From positions 1-13,246 of the forward strand of contig DCHP01000116.1 of assembly GCA_002315675.1 (NCBI GenBank): DNA of 13,246 bases, written 5' to 3'. Below the pieces are notes generated by a model, which saw only the letters and a list, made by a program, of their open reading frames with translations, was not told where the DNA came from and ran no database searches. Both the position numbers and the translations under genes were made by a program. Source of the stretch: Rikenellaceae bacterium UBA1749. GTDB taxonomy: Bacteria; Bacteroidota; Bacteroidia; Bacteroidales; Rikenellaceae. Shown here piece after piece: positions 7,581-13,246 of the stretch; position 1 is the stretch's first letter; each line of letters opens with the position of its first letter.

Positions 7581-7597
7581 TGCGTAAATTTTACACA
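7581..7597. promoter_or_regulatory. Operator 2 (palindrome) over the predicted transcription start
   Basis: TGCGTAAA and TTTACACA form 8-bp arms around a central T at 7589. One position departs from perfect symmetry (C7583). It shares the 14-base core GTAAATTTTACACA with operator 1. It begins 2 bp after the -7 box and covers the predicted start, so a bound repressor would block polymerase. I saw no third copy elsewhere in the window. Confidence 0.75.
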
Positions 7598-7700
7598 GTT
7601 AATTAATGTACTTGAATTAACAGATACACGCATATGCATCTGAAGATATCCTGATTACATATATAGAAGGTATAATAATATCAATAACAAACGGATTGAA

Positions 7701-8114
7701 ATGAGTAGAAACAGAACAGAAAACCCGAAAATCGCATCAGAGAGAATAGAAGTTCTTGAGAAGGATGAGATATTTGTGTTCGGAAGCAATCTTGCAGGTC
7801 AACATGGTGGCGGTGCAGCAAGAGTTGCAAACACTAAATTCGGAGCTGAATGGGGAATTGGAGTCGGGCTTACGGGACAGACTTACGCTATTCCAACTAT
7901 GCAGGGTGGTGTTAAAACCATAAGACCATATGTCGATAAATTCATTGAGTTTGCCAAGAAACACCCGGAGAACAAATTCCTGGTAACACGCATAGGTTGC
8001 GGAATAGCAGGATTCAAAGATGAAGAAATTGCACCTTTGTTTTGCAATGCATTGGAGATCTCAAACATATACCTTCCTAAAAAATTCTATGATATTATAG
8101 GGAACCTTGCCTAG
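7701..8114 (+). CDS. Small A1S_2505-like phage-type protein, probably macrodomain-related
   Basis: This is a 137-residue cytoplasmic protein without signal peptide or membrane segment. FVFGSNLAGQHGGGAA (25-40), GVGLTGQTYAIPTM (54-67) and VTRIGCGIAGFKDEEIAPLF (95-114) match a small family seen in phages and bacteria, named after Acinetobacter A1S_2505. The glycine-rich GSNLAGxHGGGAA loop and the IGCGIAG loop resemble the ADP-ribose-binding loops of macrodomains, so ADP-ribose or a derivative is the likely ligand; that is inference. It is the first gene behind the operator-flanked promoter. It lies 65 bp before the Nudix regulator and upstream of an ADP-ribosylglycohydrolase, which supports an ADP-ribose role. 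The ATG start follows a leader with no Shine-Dalgarno sequence. No catalytic residue can be assigned with confidence. Confidence 0.7.
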   Translation: MSRNRTENPKIASERIEVLEKDEIFVFGSNLAGQHGGGAARVANTKFGAEWGIGVGLTGQTYAIPTMQGGVKTIRPYVDKFIEFAKKHPENKFLVTRIGCGIAGFKDEEIAPLFCNALEISNIYLPKKFYDIIGNLA

Positions 8115-8179
8115 TACATGATCTTAAATAAGCATAGTCTGATAAAAATAATACTGGTACTGATATTGATAAATAGCCA

Positions 8180-8875
8180 ATGATGGAAGAAAATAAATAC
8201 TGTTACAATTATCCACATCCGGCAGTCACGACAGACTGCGTCATTTTCGGATTTGATGGAAACGGGCTTAAAGTATTGCTGATAGAAAGAGGCATTGAAC
8301 CATATAAGGGGAAATGGGCTTTCCCAGGTGGATTTATAAACATGAATGAGACTGCTGAAGCTGGTGCACTGAGAGAATTGAAAGAAGAAACAGGACTTGA
8401 AAATGCCTACATCGAACAGTTCAACACTTATTCAGAACCAGACAGGGATCCGCGTGAAAGAGTGATCACCATAGCTCATTATGCACTCGTTCGGATACAG
8501 GAGGTAAAAGGTGGCGACGATGCCGCAAAAGCAGGATGGTTTCATATTGATGATGTTCCGCAGCTCGCATTTGACCATGACAAAATCCTTCGTGATGCAA
8601 TGAAAAAACTTAGAGAGAGGATTCATTTCGAGCCTATAGGATTTGAACTTCTGCCTGAAAAATTCACAATGAAGGACCTTCAGTTATTATATGAATCAAT
8701 CCTGGATGTCAAGTTCGACCGAAGGAACTTTGCAAAGAAAATGATGCACTATGAGCTATTGAGCCAACTTGATGAGACTGTCCGACCGACAGCAAAACGT
8801 GATGCACTACTCTATTCCTTCAATAAGGAAAACTATGAACTTTTCAAGAAGAAGGGATTCCAGCTGGAGTTTTAA
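8180..8875 (+). CDS. Nudix-domain transcriptional regulator (NrtR/AraR-type) with intact Nudix box
   Basis: This 231-residue protein has an N-terminal Nudix domain (about 15-145) and a C-terminal winged helix-turn-helix (about 155-231). The Nudix box is complete: G, five residues, E, seven residues, RELKEETGL, in GGFINMNE...GALRELKEETGL. The segment LLPEKFTMKDLQLLYESIL, then DRRNFAKKM, is typical of NrtR-like regulators. In NrtR proteins the Nudix domain senses ADP-ribose or related nucleotides and controls NAD genes. The related AraR of Bacteroides senses arabinose. The intact box means real hydrolase activity is possible. Neighbours connected with ADP-ribose make an ADP-ribose-like effector the better guess. 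It is the obvious candidate to bind the two palindromes before 7701, which would make it autoregulated. ATG codons at 8180 and 8183 are equally possible starts. Confidence 0.85.
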   Translation: MMEENKYCYNYPHPAVTTDCVIFGFDGNGLKVLLIERGIEPYKGKWAFPGGFINMNETAEAGALRELKEETGLENAYIEQFNTYSEPDRDPRERVITIAHYALVRIQEVKGGDDAAKAGWFHIDDVPQLAFDHDKILRDAMKKLRERIHFEPIGFELLPEKFTMKDLQLLYESILDVKFDRRNFAKKMMHYELLSQLDETVRPTAKRDALLYSFNKENYELFKKKGFQLEF

Positions 8876-8960
8876 GAAAAAAAATACTGATGCTGATGTA
8901 ACAACCTCCTCATTTCACCTACCTATTATCGAAAAAAGTTAAACACTAATAAACAATCGT

Positions 8961-9671
8961 ATGAAAACAAAAGTATTCAATTTGATCATCTTAGATGAGA
9001 GTGGAAGTATGAGTTGTATCGAGCGTCAGGCACTGAATGGCCTGAATGAGACCTTACAGACAATTCGAAAGGCCCAGGAAAAGTTCCCTGAACAAGAACA
9101 GATTGTGAGCATCGTGCCTTTCGAGTCTGGGAACATCCGACTGCTTCGTGACAAAATGTCTATAAGGGAAGTGAAAGATCTCCGTCCCGATGAGTACAAT
9201 CCAGGAGCTTGCACCCCACTCTATGATGCCATTGGATTCGGTATAGGTAGCATCAGAAATGTTGTGACTGACAACGACAGCGTACTTGTAACCATCATTA
9301 CAGATGGTGAGGAGAACAGTAGCGAGGAATACAGCGGTAAGGCCATTGCCATGATAATAGACGAGCTGAAGAAGAAAGGCTGGATGTTCACATACATAGG
9401 TGCAAACCAGGATGCCGAAAAGGTAGCCATGACAATCAACATCACAAATGCACTGAACTTCTGTCAGGATGACGAAGGGACCAAGATGATGTTTGAGAAG
9501 GAACACAAAAGCCGAGAACGATTTTTCGAGGCAAATAACATGTACTGCAGCATGCCGTCACCTGAAATGGCTCTCGAAGCAAGAATATCCATGGCGTGTG
9601 ATAATAGTTATTTCGACGATGAAGAGGAAAAGAAAAAACATAGGAAAGGCAAAAAGAATAGCAAGGCATGA
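8961..9671 (+). CDS. Cytoplasmic von Willebrand factor A (VWA) domain protein
   Basis: This 236-residue protein is almost entirely a VWA domain. The metal-ion-dependent adhesion site is intact: DESGSMS with Asp12, Ser14 and Ser16, then Thr85 in GACTPLYDA and Asp115 in TDGEENS. There is no signal peptide or membrane helix, so it acts in the cytoplasm. The last 20 or so residues form a charged tail, acidic (DDEEE) then lysine-rich (KKKHRKGKKN). VWA domains bind partner proteins through a divalent metal. The stop overlaps the start of the sigma-like gene by ATGA, and that protein is the most likely partner. The gene lies 85 bp after the regulator, with no promoter of its own seen. Its function here is unknown; control of the sigma-like protein or assembly of a complex is speculation. 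Confidence 0.85.
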   Translation: MKTKVFNLIILDESGSMSCIERQALNGLNETLQTIRKAQEKFPEQEQIVSIVPFESGNIRLLRDKMSIREVKDLRPDEYNPGACTPLYDAIGFGIGSIRNVVTDNDSVLVTIITDGEENSSEEYSGKAIAMIIDELKKKGWMFTYIGANQDAEKVAMTINITNALNFCQDDEGTKMMFEKEHKSRERFFEANNMYCSMPSPEMALEARISMACDNSYFDDEEEKKKHRKGKKNSKA

Positions 9672-10597
9672 AGCAAAAGATATACGAACTACTGATGAAA
9701 ACACACCGGGGCCTGCTGGCTAAAACTTACCAGCAGGTCTTCTACAACGACTGCGGATTATCAGCGATAAAGACATTCGAAGATTACCTGGCAGACTTCT
9801 ATATATACCTGTATGAGGCAAAGCCCAAATATATCTCAGATGATGTCAAGGGATATTACCTTCAGCAGATAAGAGATGAGAAGGCTACACCCGCATGGCT
9901 ACGCCAGACATTCAAGCGTTTCCTTTTGGAGGAGAACAAGATTCTTACAGAAATGTGCGAAGCGCTGGCAGAATACCGCAAGCAGCTTTCATCCGTCAAA
10001 TCGTGGCACGCACCTGACATTACGCTCATGCATGTAGGGTTTGCGATTGCCTGGTTCAATCAGCATGAATCCAGTGAGGACAGATATCTGTTCTTTAGAA
10101 GTGCATACAAGCATTTCATTGGATTCTATTCATGGCCTGCTGACGATCTTGACGACAAGGATGTTTCAAATATCCTCGGAATCACACCGGGAGCACTTCG
10201 AACCAGAACATCAAGACTATGTGATAAAGTCAAAAGACTTGTAAATGAGCTTAGTGATGCACTCATCGCGGCACTCAACAAGAAGTCCATGGAAACAGCA
10301 AGAGAAATCTACGCTGATTTGAATCCGGATATGGAGTCCATATTGGAAAGACTATTAGGAGAATCTGAACGTGACCTTGATCAGTACGAACAAATTGTTG
10401 CTCTTAGAAAAGAGAAACAGCTATCTTGCAGGGCATTCGAGAATCTGGATTCTATTATGCCTGATTCTATGTGTTCGCCTTGCTTTTATAGTATATCCAC
10501 AGGAGAAGAGGAATACGAAGAATTCATATTCAAAGAAATTCCAGTACAAAGCAACCGCATCGTAAGGATGTTCAAGGAACTCATCAGAATGAAATAA
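9668..10597 (+). CDS. Putative sigma-70-like (ECF-type) DNA-binding protein with unknown C-terminal extension
   Basis: This 309-residue protein has two stretches recalling ECF sigma factors. Residues about 36-92 (FEDYLADFYIYLYE, then TPAWLRQTFKRFLLEENK) resemble region 2. Residues 160-192 (DLDDKDVSNILGITPGALRT and RTSRLCDKVKRLV) resemble region 4 with its helix-turn-helix. The spacing between them is longer than in a minimal ECF factor. About 110 further residues (200-309) form acidic helices I do not recognise. The gene is coupled to the VWA gene by an ATGA overlap and is followed after 19 bp by the ADP-ribosylglycohydrolase gene. It could be a dedicated sigma factor or a sigma-derived adaptor that no longer binds polymerase. 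The region 4 match is good and the region 2 match is weak. I saw no obvious target promoter. Confidence 0.55.
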   Translation: MKQKIYELLMKTHRGLLAKTYQQVFYNDCGLSAIKTFEDYLADFYIYLYEAKPKYISDDVKGYYLQQIRDEKATPAWLRQTFKRFLLEENKILTEMCEALAEYRKQLSSVKSWHAPDITLMHVGFAIAWFNQHESSEDRYLFFRSAYKHFIGFYSWPADDLDDKDVSNILGITPGALRTRTSRLCDKVKRLVNELSDALIAALNKKSMETAREIYADLNPDMESILERLLGESERDLDQYEQIVALRKEKQLSCRAFENLDSIMPDSMCSPCFYSISTGEEEYEEFIFKEIPVQSNRIVRMFKELIRMK

Positions 10598-10616
10598 TTG
10601 GGAAAGGGATAGATTT

Positions 10617-11579
10617 ATGTTAGGCGCAATCATTGGTGATATTGTAGGCAGCAGATTTGAGTTCTGCCCTACAAACGACTACAATTTTGAATTTTTAGGC
10701 GGTAACAGTTCCTTCACCGACGACACTGTATGCACCATTGCAATTGCAGATGCTCTTTTGGAAGGAAAAGATTTCGGAGAGAGTCTCCATCAGTGGTGTA
10801 ACAGATACCCAAGCCCAATGGGAGGATATGGTAGTCGTTTTATGCAATGGGTCCATAGTAGCAATCCACTTCCATACAATTCATTTGGCAATGGAAGTGC
10901 AATGAGGGTCAGCCCTGTAGCCCATTGGTTCAATAACGAGAAACAAATGCTTGATGCGGCAGCTGCCACTGCTTTACCTACACATAATCACGAGGAAGGC
11001 ATAAAGGGAGCACAGACAGTTGCCCTTGCAATCTTCAAGGCCATGATGTTCAACAGGCATATATATCAGGAAGCATCTCTTCATATCGACGAGATAATCA
11101 GCGAATGCATTAGATTTTCCGGATACGATATCAACATACCAAAGAAAAATGTACTAAACAGGTTCGATGAGACTTGTCAGGGAACAGTACCCGTTGCGCT
11201 TAAAATCATCAGTATCAGTCAGAACTTTGAGGATGCCATACGTCTTGCCGTCAGTCTCGGTGGGGATGCTGACACACTAGGTGCAATTGTCGGAAGCATT
11301 GCTGAGGCAATCTGGGGCATTCCAATGAATATGCGAGAAATGGTTAAACCATATCTTCCAGATGAAATGAATGATGTACTTGGAAGATTCTACCATAAGT
11401 GCAAGTTGTCATTTAACCCACTTATCGATACAACATTTGCGGGCATGACTTTCGACGAAGCAGCCTGGGACCTTCTTGATTCTATTGAAAAGGATAAGAT
11501 TCACGACATTGTATTCTCTGACAAGGAGGCTAAACGACTGCATATGGCGGAACGGGCAAAAAGGAGAATTGAATGGTAG
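10617..11579 (+). CDS. ADP-ribosylglycohydrolase family protein (DraG/ARH-like)
   Basis: This 320-residue enzyme belongs to the family that removes ADP-ribose from proteins, nucleic acids or small molecules using two metal ions. Key features are visible: GAIIGDIVGSRFEF (3-16, conserved Glu15), metal-binding TDDT (34-37), GNGSAMRVSP (91-100), HNHEEGIKGA (122-131) and GGDADT (215-220) with Asp217, Asp219 and Thr220. All expected metal ligands are present, so it should be active. It is cytoplasmic, with a basic C-terminal tail ending KRRIEW. It follows the sigma-like gene by 19 bp, with a purine-rich gggaaaggga a few bases before ATG that may serve as ribosome site. It is the last gene of the cluster and is followed by a clear terminator. 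No ADP-ribosyltransferase is encoded in the window, so the substrate is unknown. Confidence 0.9.
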   Translation: MLGAIIGDIVGSRFEFCPTNDYNFEFLGGNSSFTDDTVCTIAIADALLEGKDFGESLHQWCNRYPSPMGGYGSRFMQWVHSSNPLPYNSFGNGSAMRVSPVAHWFNNEKQMLDAAAATALPTHNHEEGIKGAQTVALAIFKAMMFNRHIYQEASLHIDEIISECIRFSGYDINIPKKNVLNRFDETCQGTVPVALKIISISQNFEDAIRLAVSLGGDADTLGAIVGSIAEAIWGIPMNMREMVKPYLPDEMNDVLGRFYHKCKLSFNPLIDTTFAGMTFDEAAWDLLDSIEKDKIHDIVFSDKEAKRLHMAERAKRRIEW

Positions 11580-11641
11580 TTACATAGCCTGTTTTACAGG
11601 ATTGGGTTACAAAAAAGAAAGTTTACGTACAGAAAGAATTG

Positions 11642-11667
11642 AAAAGCAGGCTAATGACCTGCTTTTT
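11642..11667 (+). terminator. Rho-independent terminator after the ADP-ribose cluster
   Basis: A 9-bp perfect stem, AAAAGCAGG (11642-11650) with CCTGCTTTT (11658-11666), encloses a 7-base loop and runs into five T residues. It lies 63 bp after the glycohydrolase stop, which fits the end of that transcript. The A-run on the left side could let it work in both directions. Confidence 0.75.
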
Positions 11668-11690
11668 ATCCTGTTTGGGTATTTAGCCTG

Positions 11691-11722
11691 TATTGCTTTT
11701 CAGTCAATTTTCATTAATTTTG
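11691..11722 (+). promoter_or_regulatory. Candidate promoter for the beta-helix protein gene
   Basis: TAATTTTG (11715-11722) matches the Bacteroides -7 consensus TAnnTTTG exactly. The best -33 match, ATTG at 11692-11695, is 19 bp upstream and has one mismatch to TTTG. If real, transcription would start near 11729, just before the 16-bp hairpin, so the hairpin would sit at the 5' end of the leader. This is a weak call. Confidence 0.3.
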
Positions 11723-11735
11723 TTAATCATTTTCA

Positions 11736-11770
11736 AAACACAATAATTGCCTAGGGCAATTATTGTGTTT
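11736..11770. terminator. Long perfect hairpin between the ADP-ribose cluster and the beta-helix gene
   Basis: Perfect 16-bp arms AAACACAATAATTGCC (11736-11751) and its complement (11755-11770) enclose the 3-base loop TAG. T-rich DNA follows (to about 11790) and A-rich DNA precedes. It may be a second, possibly bidirectional terminator. It lies only 36 bp before the beta-helix start codon, so a leader-hairpin role is also possible. Confidence 0.55.
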
Positions 11771-11806
11771 ATTGATTATTTTAATTTTTCATATTACAGG
11801 CATGTC

Positions 11807-12847
11807 ATGAAAGGTTACAGGATTATTCTAATTGCAATCTTCATATTCTTTACAACAACTATTAATGCCGCAAGGAACAATCTCTATGTCGTAGCGACAG
11901 ACTTCGCAAAGGCTGACGGGAAAACAGATGTTGCCGACAATCTGCAGAAGATGATTGACAACAATCCGAACCGGACAATATATTTCCCTGACGGAGTATA
12001 TATGATAAGCCATTCACTTGTCACGCCAGCTGACCCCACAAAGGCAGTGCACTTGGTATTTGCAAATTTCGCAGTCCTGAAGGCTACCGGCAACTGGCAG
12101 GGAGGCGCACTGCTGCGCCTTGGAGGGAAGTATCCATACAATACGACAAACATAAACGGAAGCAATTATGGCATTGAAGGAGGCGTTTTCGACGGTAGTG
12201 ACATAGCAGATGGTATAACAATTGAAAGTGGCCGCGAGACACGTATAAGTAATGCCTCAATCAAGCACGTTTTTAAGGGCATTCACATTCTGTTTGGTGC
12301 AAATTCAGGATCATCTGATTCTGATATAGTCGATTGCAACATAATAGGCAACCGTGCGCCAGGTTCAGTCGGACTTCTTGTAGAAGGATACGACAATACT
12401 TTTTCCAATATACGACTTGCAGGTTTCTGCACTGGTGTACGACTGAAAAGCGGAGGTAACAGTCTTAAGAACATCCATCCTCTAAGCGGAGCCGATTATC
12501 CAAACAGCTGCGGATTTGATGTCGGAGATAGCAACAACTGGTTCGATTACTGTTACAGCGACCAGTTCGCTGTAGGATTCCATCTCGCAAAAGGTGTGAT
12601 CTGTCACTTTGAGTCATGCTGGGTCTGGTGGTATAGTCATGATTGTCCCATAGAGACCGGAATAGCGTGCGATGGTCCGCTTGAATCATACTTCTATGGC
12701 CTAAAAACATGTTTTGGCAAGGACCACAAAGCCGCAACACTACTGAAGGCTGAAAATGGAGGACAAGGCTACATAGAAGCAAGCAGAATACCTGAAGATA
12801 TTCAATGGACCAAAGAAGATGTCAGCGCATATTACATCCGAAAATAA
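11807..12847 (+). CDS. Secreted right-handed beta-helix protein, pectate-lyase superfamily (PF12708-like)
   Basis: This 346-residue protein starts with a signal peptide, MKGYRIILIAIFIFFTTTINA, with likely cleavage after INA. It is therefore exported to the periplasm or outer surface. The N-terminal part, ATDFAKADGKTDVADNLQKM followed after a few residues by TIYFPDGVYMI, is the entry signature of the pectate-lyase/GH28-like beta-helix family. Repeated short strand-turn units follow (GIEGGVFDGS, ADGITIES, NASIKHV, DIVDCNIIG, SVGLLVEG). Members bind or cleave acidic polysaccharides. I see no certain catalytic residues, so lyase, hydrolase or binding role is open. I chose ATG 11807 over the in-frame ATG 11747 because 11747 lies inside the hairpin and would put 20 residues before the signal peptide. 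It is the first gene of the glycan-degradation region at the right. Confidence 0.75.
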   Translation: MKGYRIILIAIFIFFTTTINAARNNLYVVATDFAKADGKTDVADNLQKMIDNNPNRTIYFPDGVYMISHSLVTPADPTKAVHLVFANFAVLKATGNWQGGALLRLGGKYPYNTTNINGSNYGIEGGVFDGSDIADGITIESGRETRISNASIKHVFKGIHILFGANSGSSDSDIVDCNIIGNRAPGSVGLLVEGYDNTFSNIRLAGFCTGVRLKSGGNSLKNIHPLSGADYPNSCGFDVGDSNNWFDYCYSDQFAVGFHLAKGVICHFESCWVWWYSHDCPIETGIACDGPLESYFYGLKTCFGKDHKAATLLKAENGGQGYIEASRIPEDIQWTKEDVSAYYIRK

Positions 12848-12937
12848 CAGCCTCGGCAAATAGAAAAATGCCATATATGCCTCGTATGAAGGAAAATCAT
12901 TGAACTTGATCCGAGTACTTTCAATTTATTATAACAA

Positions 12938-12977
12938 TGAGCACGCTTGAAAAAAAATGATTTTTCTAGCGTGCTCA
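12938..12977. terminator. Long hairpin after the beta-helix gene, abutting the GH27 remnant
   Basis: Outer arms TGAGCACGCT (12938-12947) and AGCGTGCTCA (12968-12977) pair perfectly. After one T/T mismatch, an inner stem GAAAAA (12949-12954) with TTTTTC (12961-12966) closes on a 6-base loop. There is no long T-run after it, so it is not a textbook terminator on either strand. It is the only candidate to end the beta-helix transcript. A boundary of a rearrangement is another possibility. Confidence 0.45.
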
Positions 12978-12981
12978 ATAA

Positions 12982-13200
12982 TTATTTGAGGGCTATCTTT
13001 CTGTATTCAATCTTTCTGATAAGGAGCATACAATTACAATTGATAAATCTACATTGGAGAACGCTCTACCTTTGTTATGTAAAGGATGGTATGGACGTAT
13101 GAAAACCGCAACAGACCTATGGGCCGGAGAAAAGATTTCAAGGACATTGTCATTCCCTCTGGCTCCACATGCCAGCAAACTCATAAAGTTGAATCCGTAG
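12982..13200 (+). pseudogene. C-terminal remnant of a GH27-type alpha-galactosidase
   Basis: An open frame of about 72 codons runs to TAG 13198-13200. It has no start near its left end and an in-frame TAA at 12979-12981, so the coding sequence is broken on its 5' side. It contains GYLSVFNLSDKEHTITID, then DLWAGEKIS and FPLAPHASKLIKLNP. These match the C-terminal beta-sandwich of GH27 alpha-galactosidases, where DLWTG and a PHG/PHA-x-x-L-x-K-L ending are typical. No catalytic (beta/alpha)8 domain is present anywhere in the window, so it cannot be an active enzyme. It lies 4 bp after the long hairpin. The clean reading frame suggests recent loss. A short independent protein from ATG at about 13099 is possible but unlikely. 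Confidence 0.7.
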
Positions 13201-13231
13201 ATTACAAATGAGCTAAAATAAAAAATCGAGT

Positions 13232-13237
13232 AGGAGG
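13232..13237 (+). promoter_or_regulatory. Shine-Dalgarno-like AGGAGG at the window edge
   Basis: AGGAGG is followed by AAAACAAAA up to the right edge. Most other genes here lack such a site, so its presence suggests a start codon within a few bases beyond the window. The gene itself cannot be seen. Confidence 0.5.
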
Positions 13238-13246
13238 AAAACAAAA

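Noticed and set aside
8180..8875. Assigning the Nudix regulator as AraR (arabinose regulator)
   Set aside because: The C-terminal domain fits both AraR and NrtR types, no arabinose genes are nearby, and the neighbours favour an ADP-ribose-type ligand; the effector is left open.
9054..9506. 150-residue open frame on the minus strand within the VWA gene
   Set aside because: It lies opposite a gene with an intact VWA metal site, is cysteine-rich without a family pattern, and has no promoter; a shadow frame.
11476..11754. 92-residue open frame overlapping the end of the glycohydrolase gene
   Set aside because: Its first third is out of frame with a well-supported gene and the rest runs through the terminator; no family resemblance.
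11747..11806. Upstream ATG 11747 for the beta-helix protein
   Set aside because: It lies inside the 16-bp hairpin and would place 20 residues before an obvious signal peptide that starts at 11807.
1..13246. CRISPR arrays, tRNA or rRNA genes, intact insertion sequences
   Set aside because: No regularly spaced repeats, no cloverleaf candidates and no transposase-like protein were seen in any frame.

Overview
The window looks like chromosomal DNA of a gut-type member of the Bacteroidales. AT content is fairly high, most starts lack a Shine-Dalgarno sequence, and one promoter matches the Bacteroides primary sigma consensus (TTTG, 20 bp, TAnnTTTG). The regulator has the Nudix plus winged-helix layout common in this group, and the right-hand end carries glycan-degradation genes. 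All real genes read on the + strand. No tRNA, rRNA, CRISPR array or intact mobile element was seen.

Region 1 (1-7168) opens with the last 49 codons of a left-handed beta-helix (hexapeptide) acyltransferase. A tight six-gene operon follows (430-7168): adenylate-forming enzyme, ATP-grasp protein, acyl carrier protein, membrane-anchored AlgX/AlgJ-like SGNH protein, MBOAT acyltransferase and MATE-type exporter. Three junctions are ATGA overlaps and the other two gaps are 14 and 2 bp. The logic resembles Dlt: an acid is activated as an adenylate, loaded on the carrier protein, passed across the membrane by the MBOAT protein and placed on an extracytoplasmic glycan with the SGNH protein. The host appears Gram-negative, the adenylation pocket lacks the Asp that holds an amino group in D-alanine enzymes, and an ATP-grasp and a MATE protein have been added. 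The cargo is therefore probably not D-alanine, and the target is unknown.

Region 2 (7169-11667) looks like an ADP-ribose/NAD-centred cluster. It encodes an A1S_2505-like small protein probably related to macrodomains, a NrtR/AraR-type Nudix regulator with an intact Nudix box, a VWA protein overlapping a sigma-70-like protein by 4 nt, and an ADP-ribosylglycohydrolase. Its promoter at 7548-7579 is flanked on both sides by copies of one palindrome (consensus TGTGTAAAtTTTACACA) centred 55 bp apart, a convincing repressor layout. The obvious candidate repressor is the Nudix regulator encoded second in the cluster. A clear intrinsic terminator follows the hydrolase.

Region 3 (11668-13246) holds a secreted pectate-lyase-superfamily beta-helix protein, a long hairpin, and a roughly 72-codon C-terminal remnant of a GH27-type alpha-galactosidase. 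A Shine-Dalgarno-like AGGAGG at the right edge points to a gene beginning just beyond the window.

Three starts were moved inward from the longest open frames: MBOAT to 4482, MATE to 5954 and the beta-helix protein to 11807.
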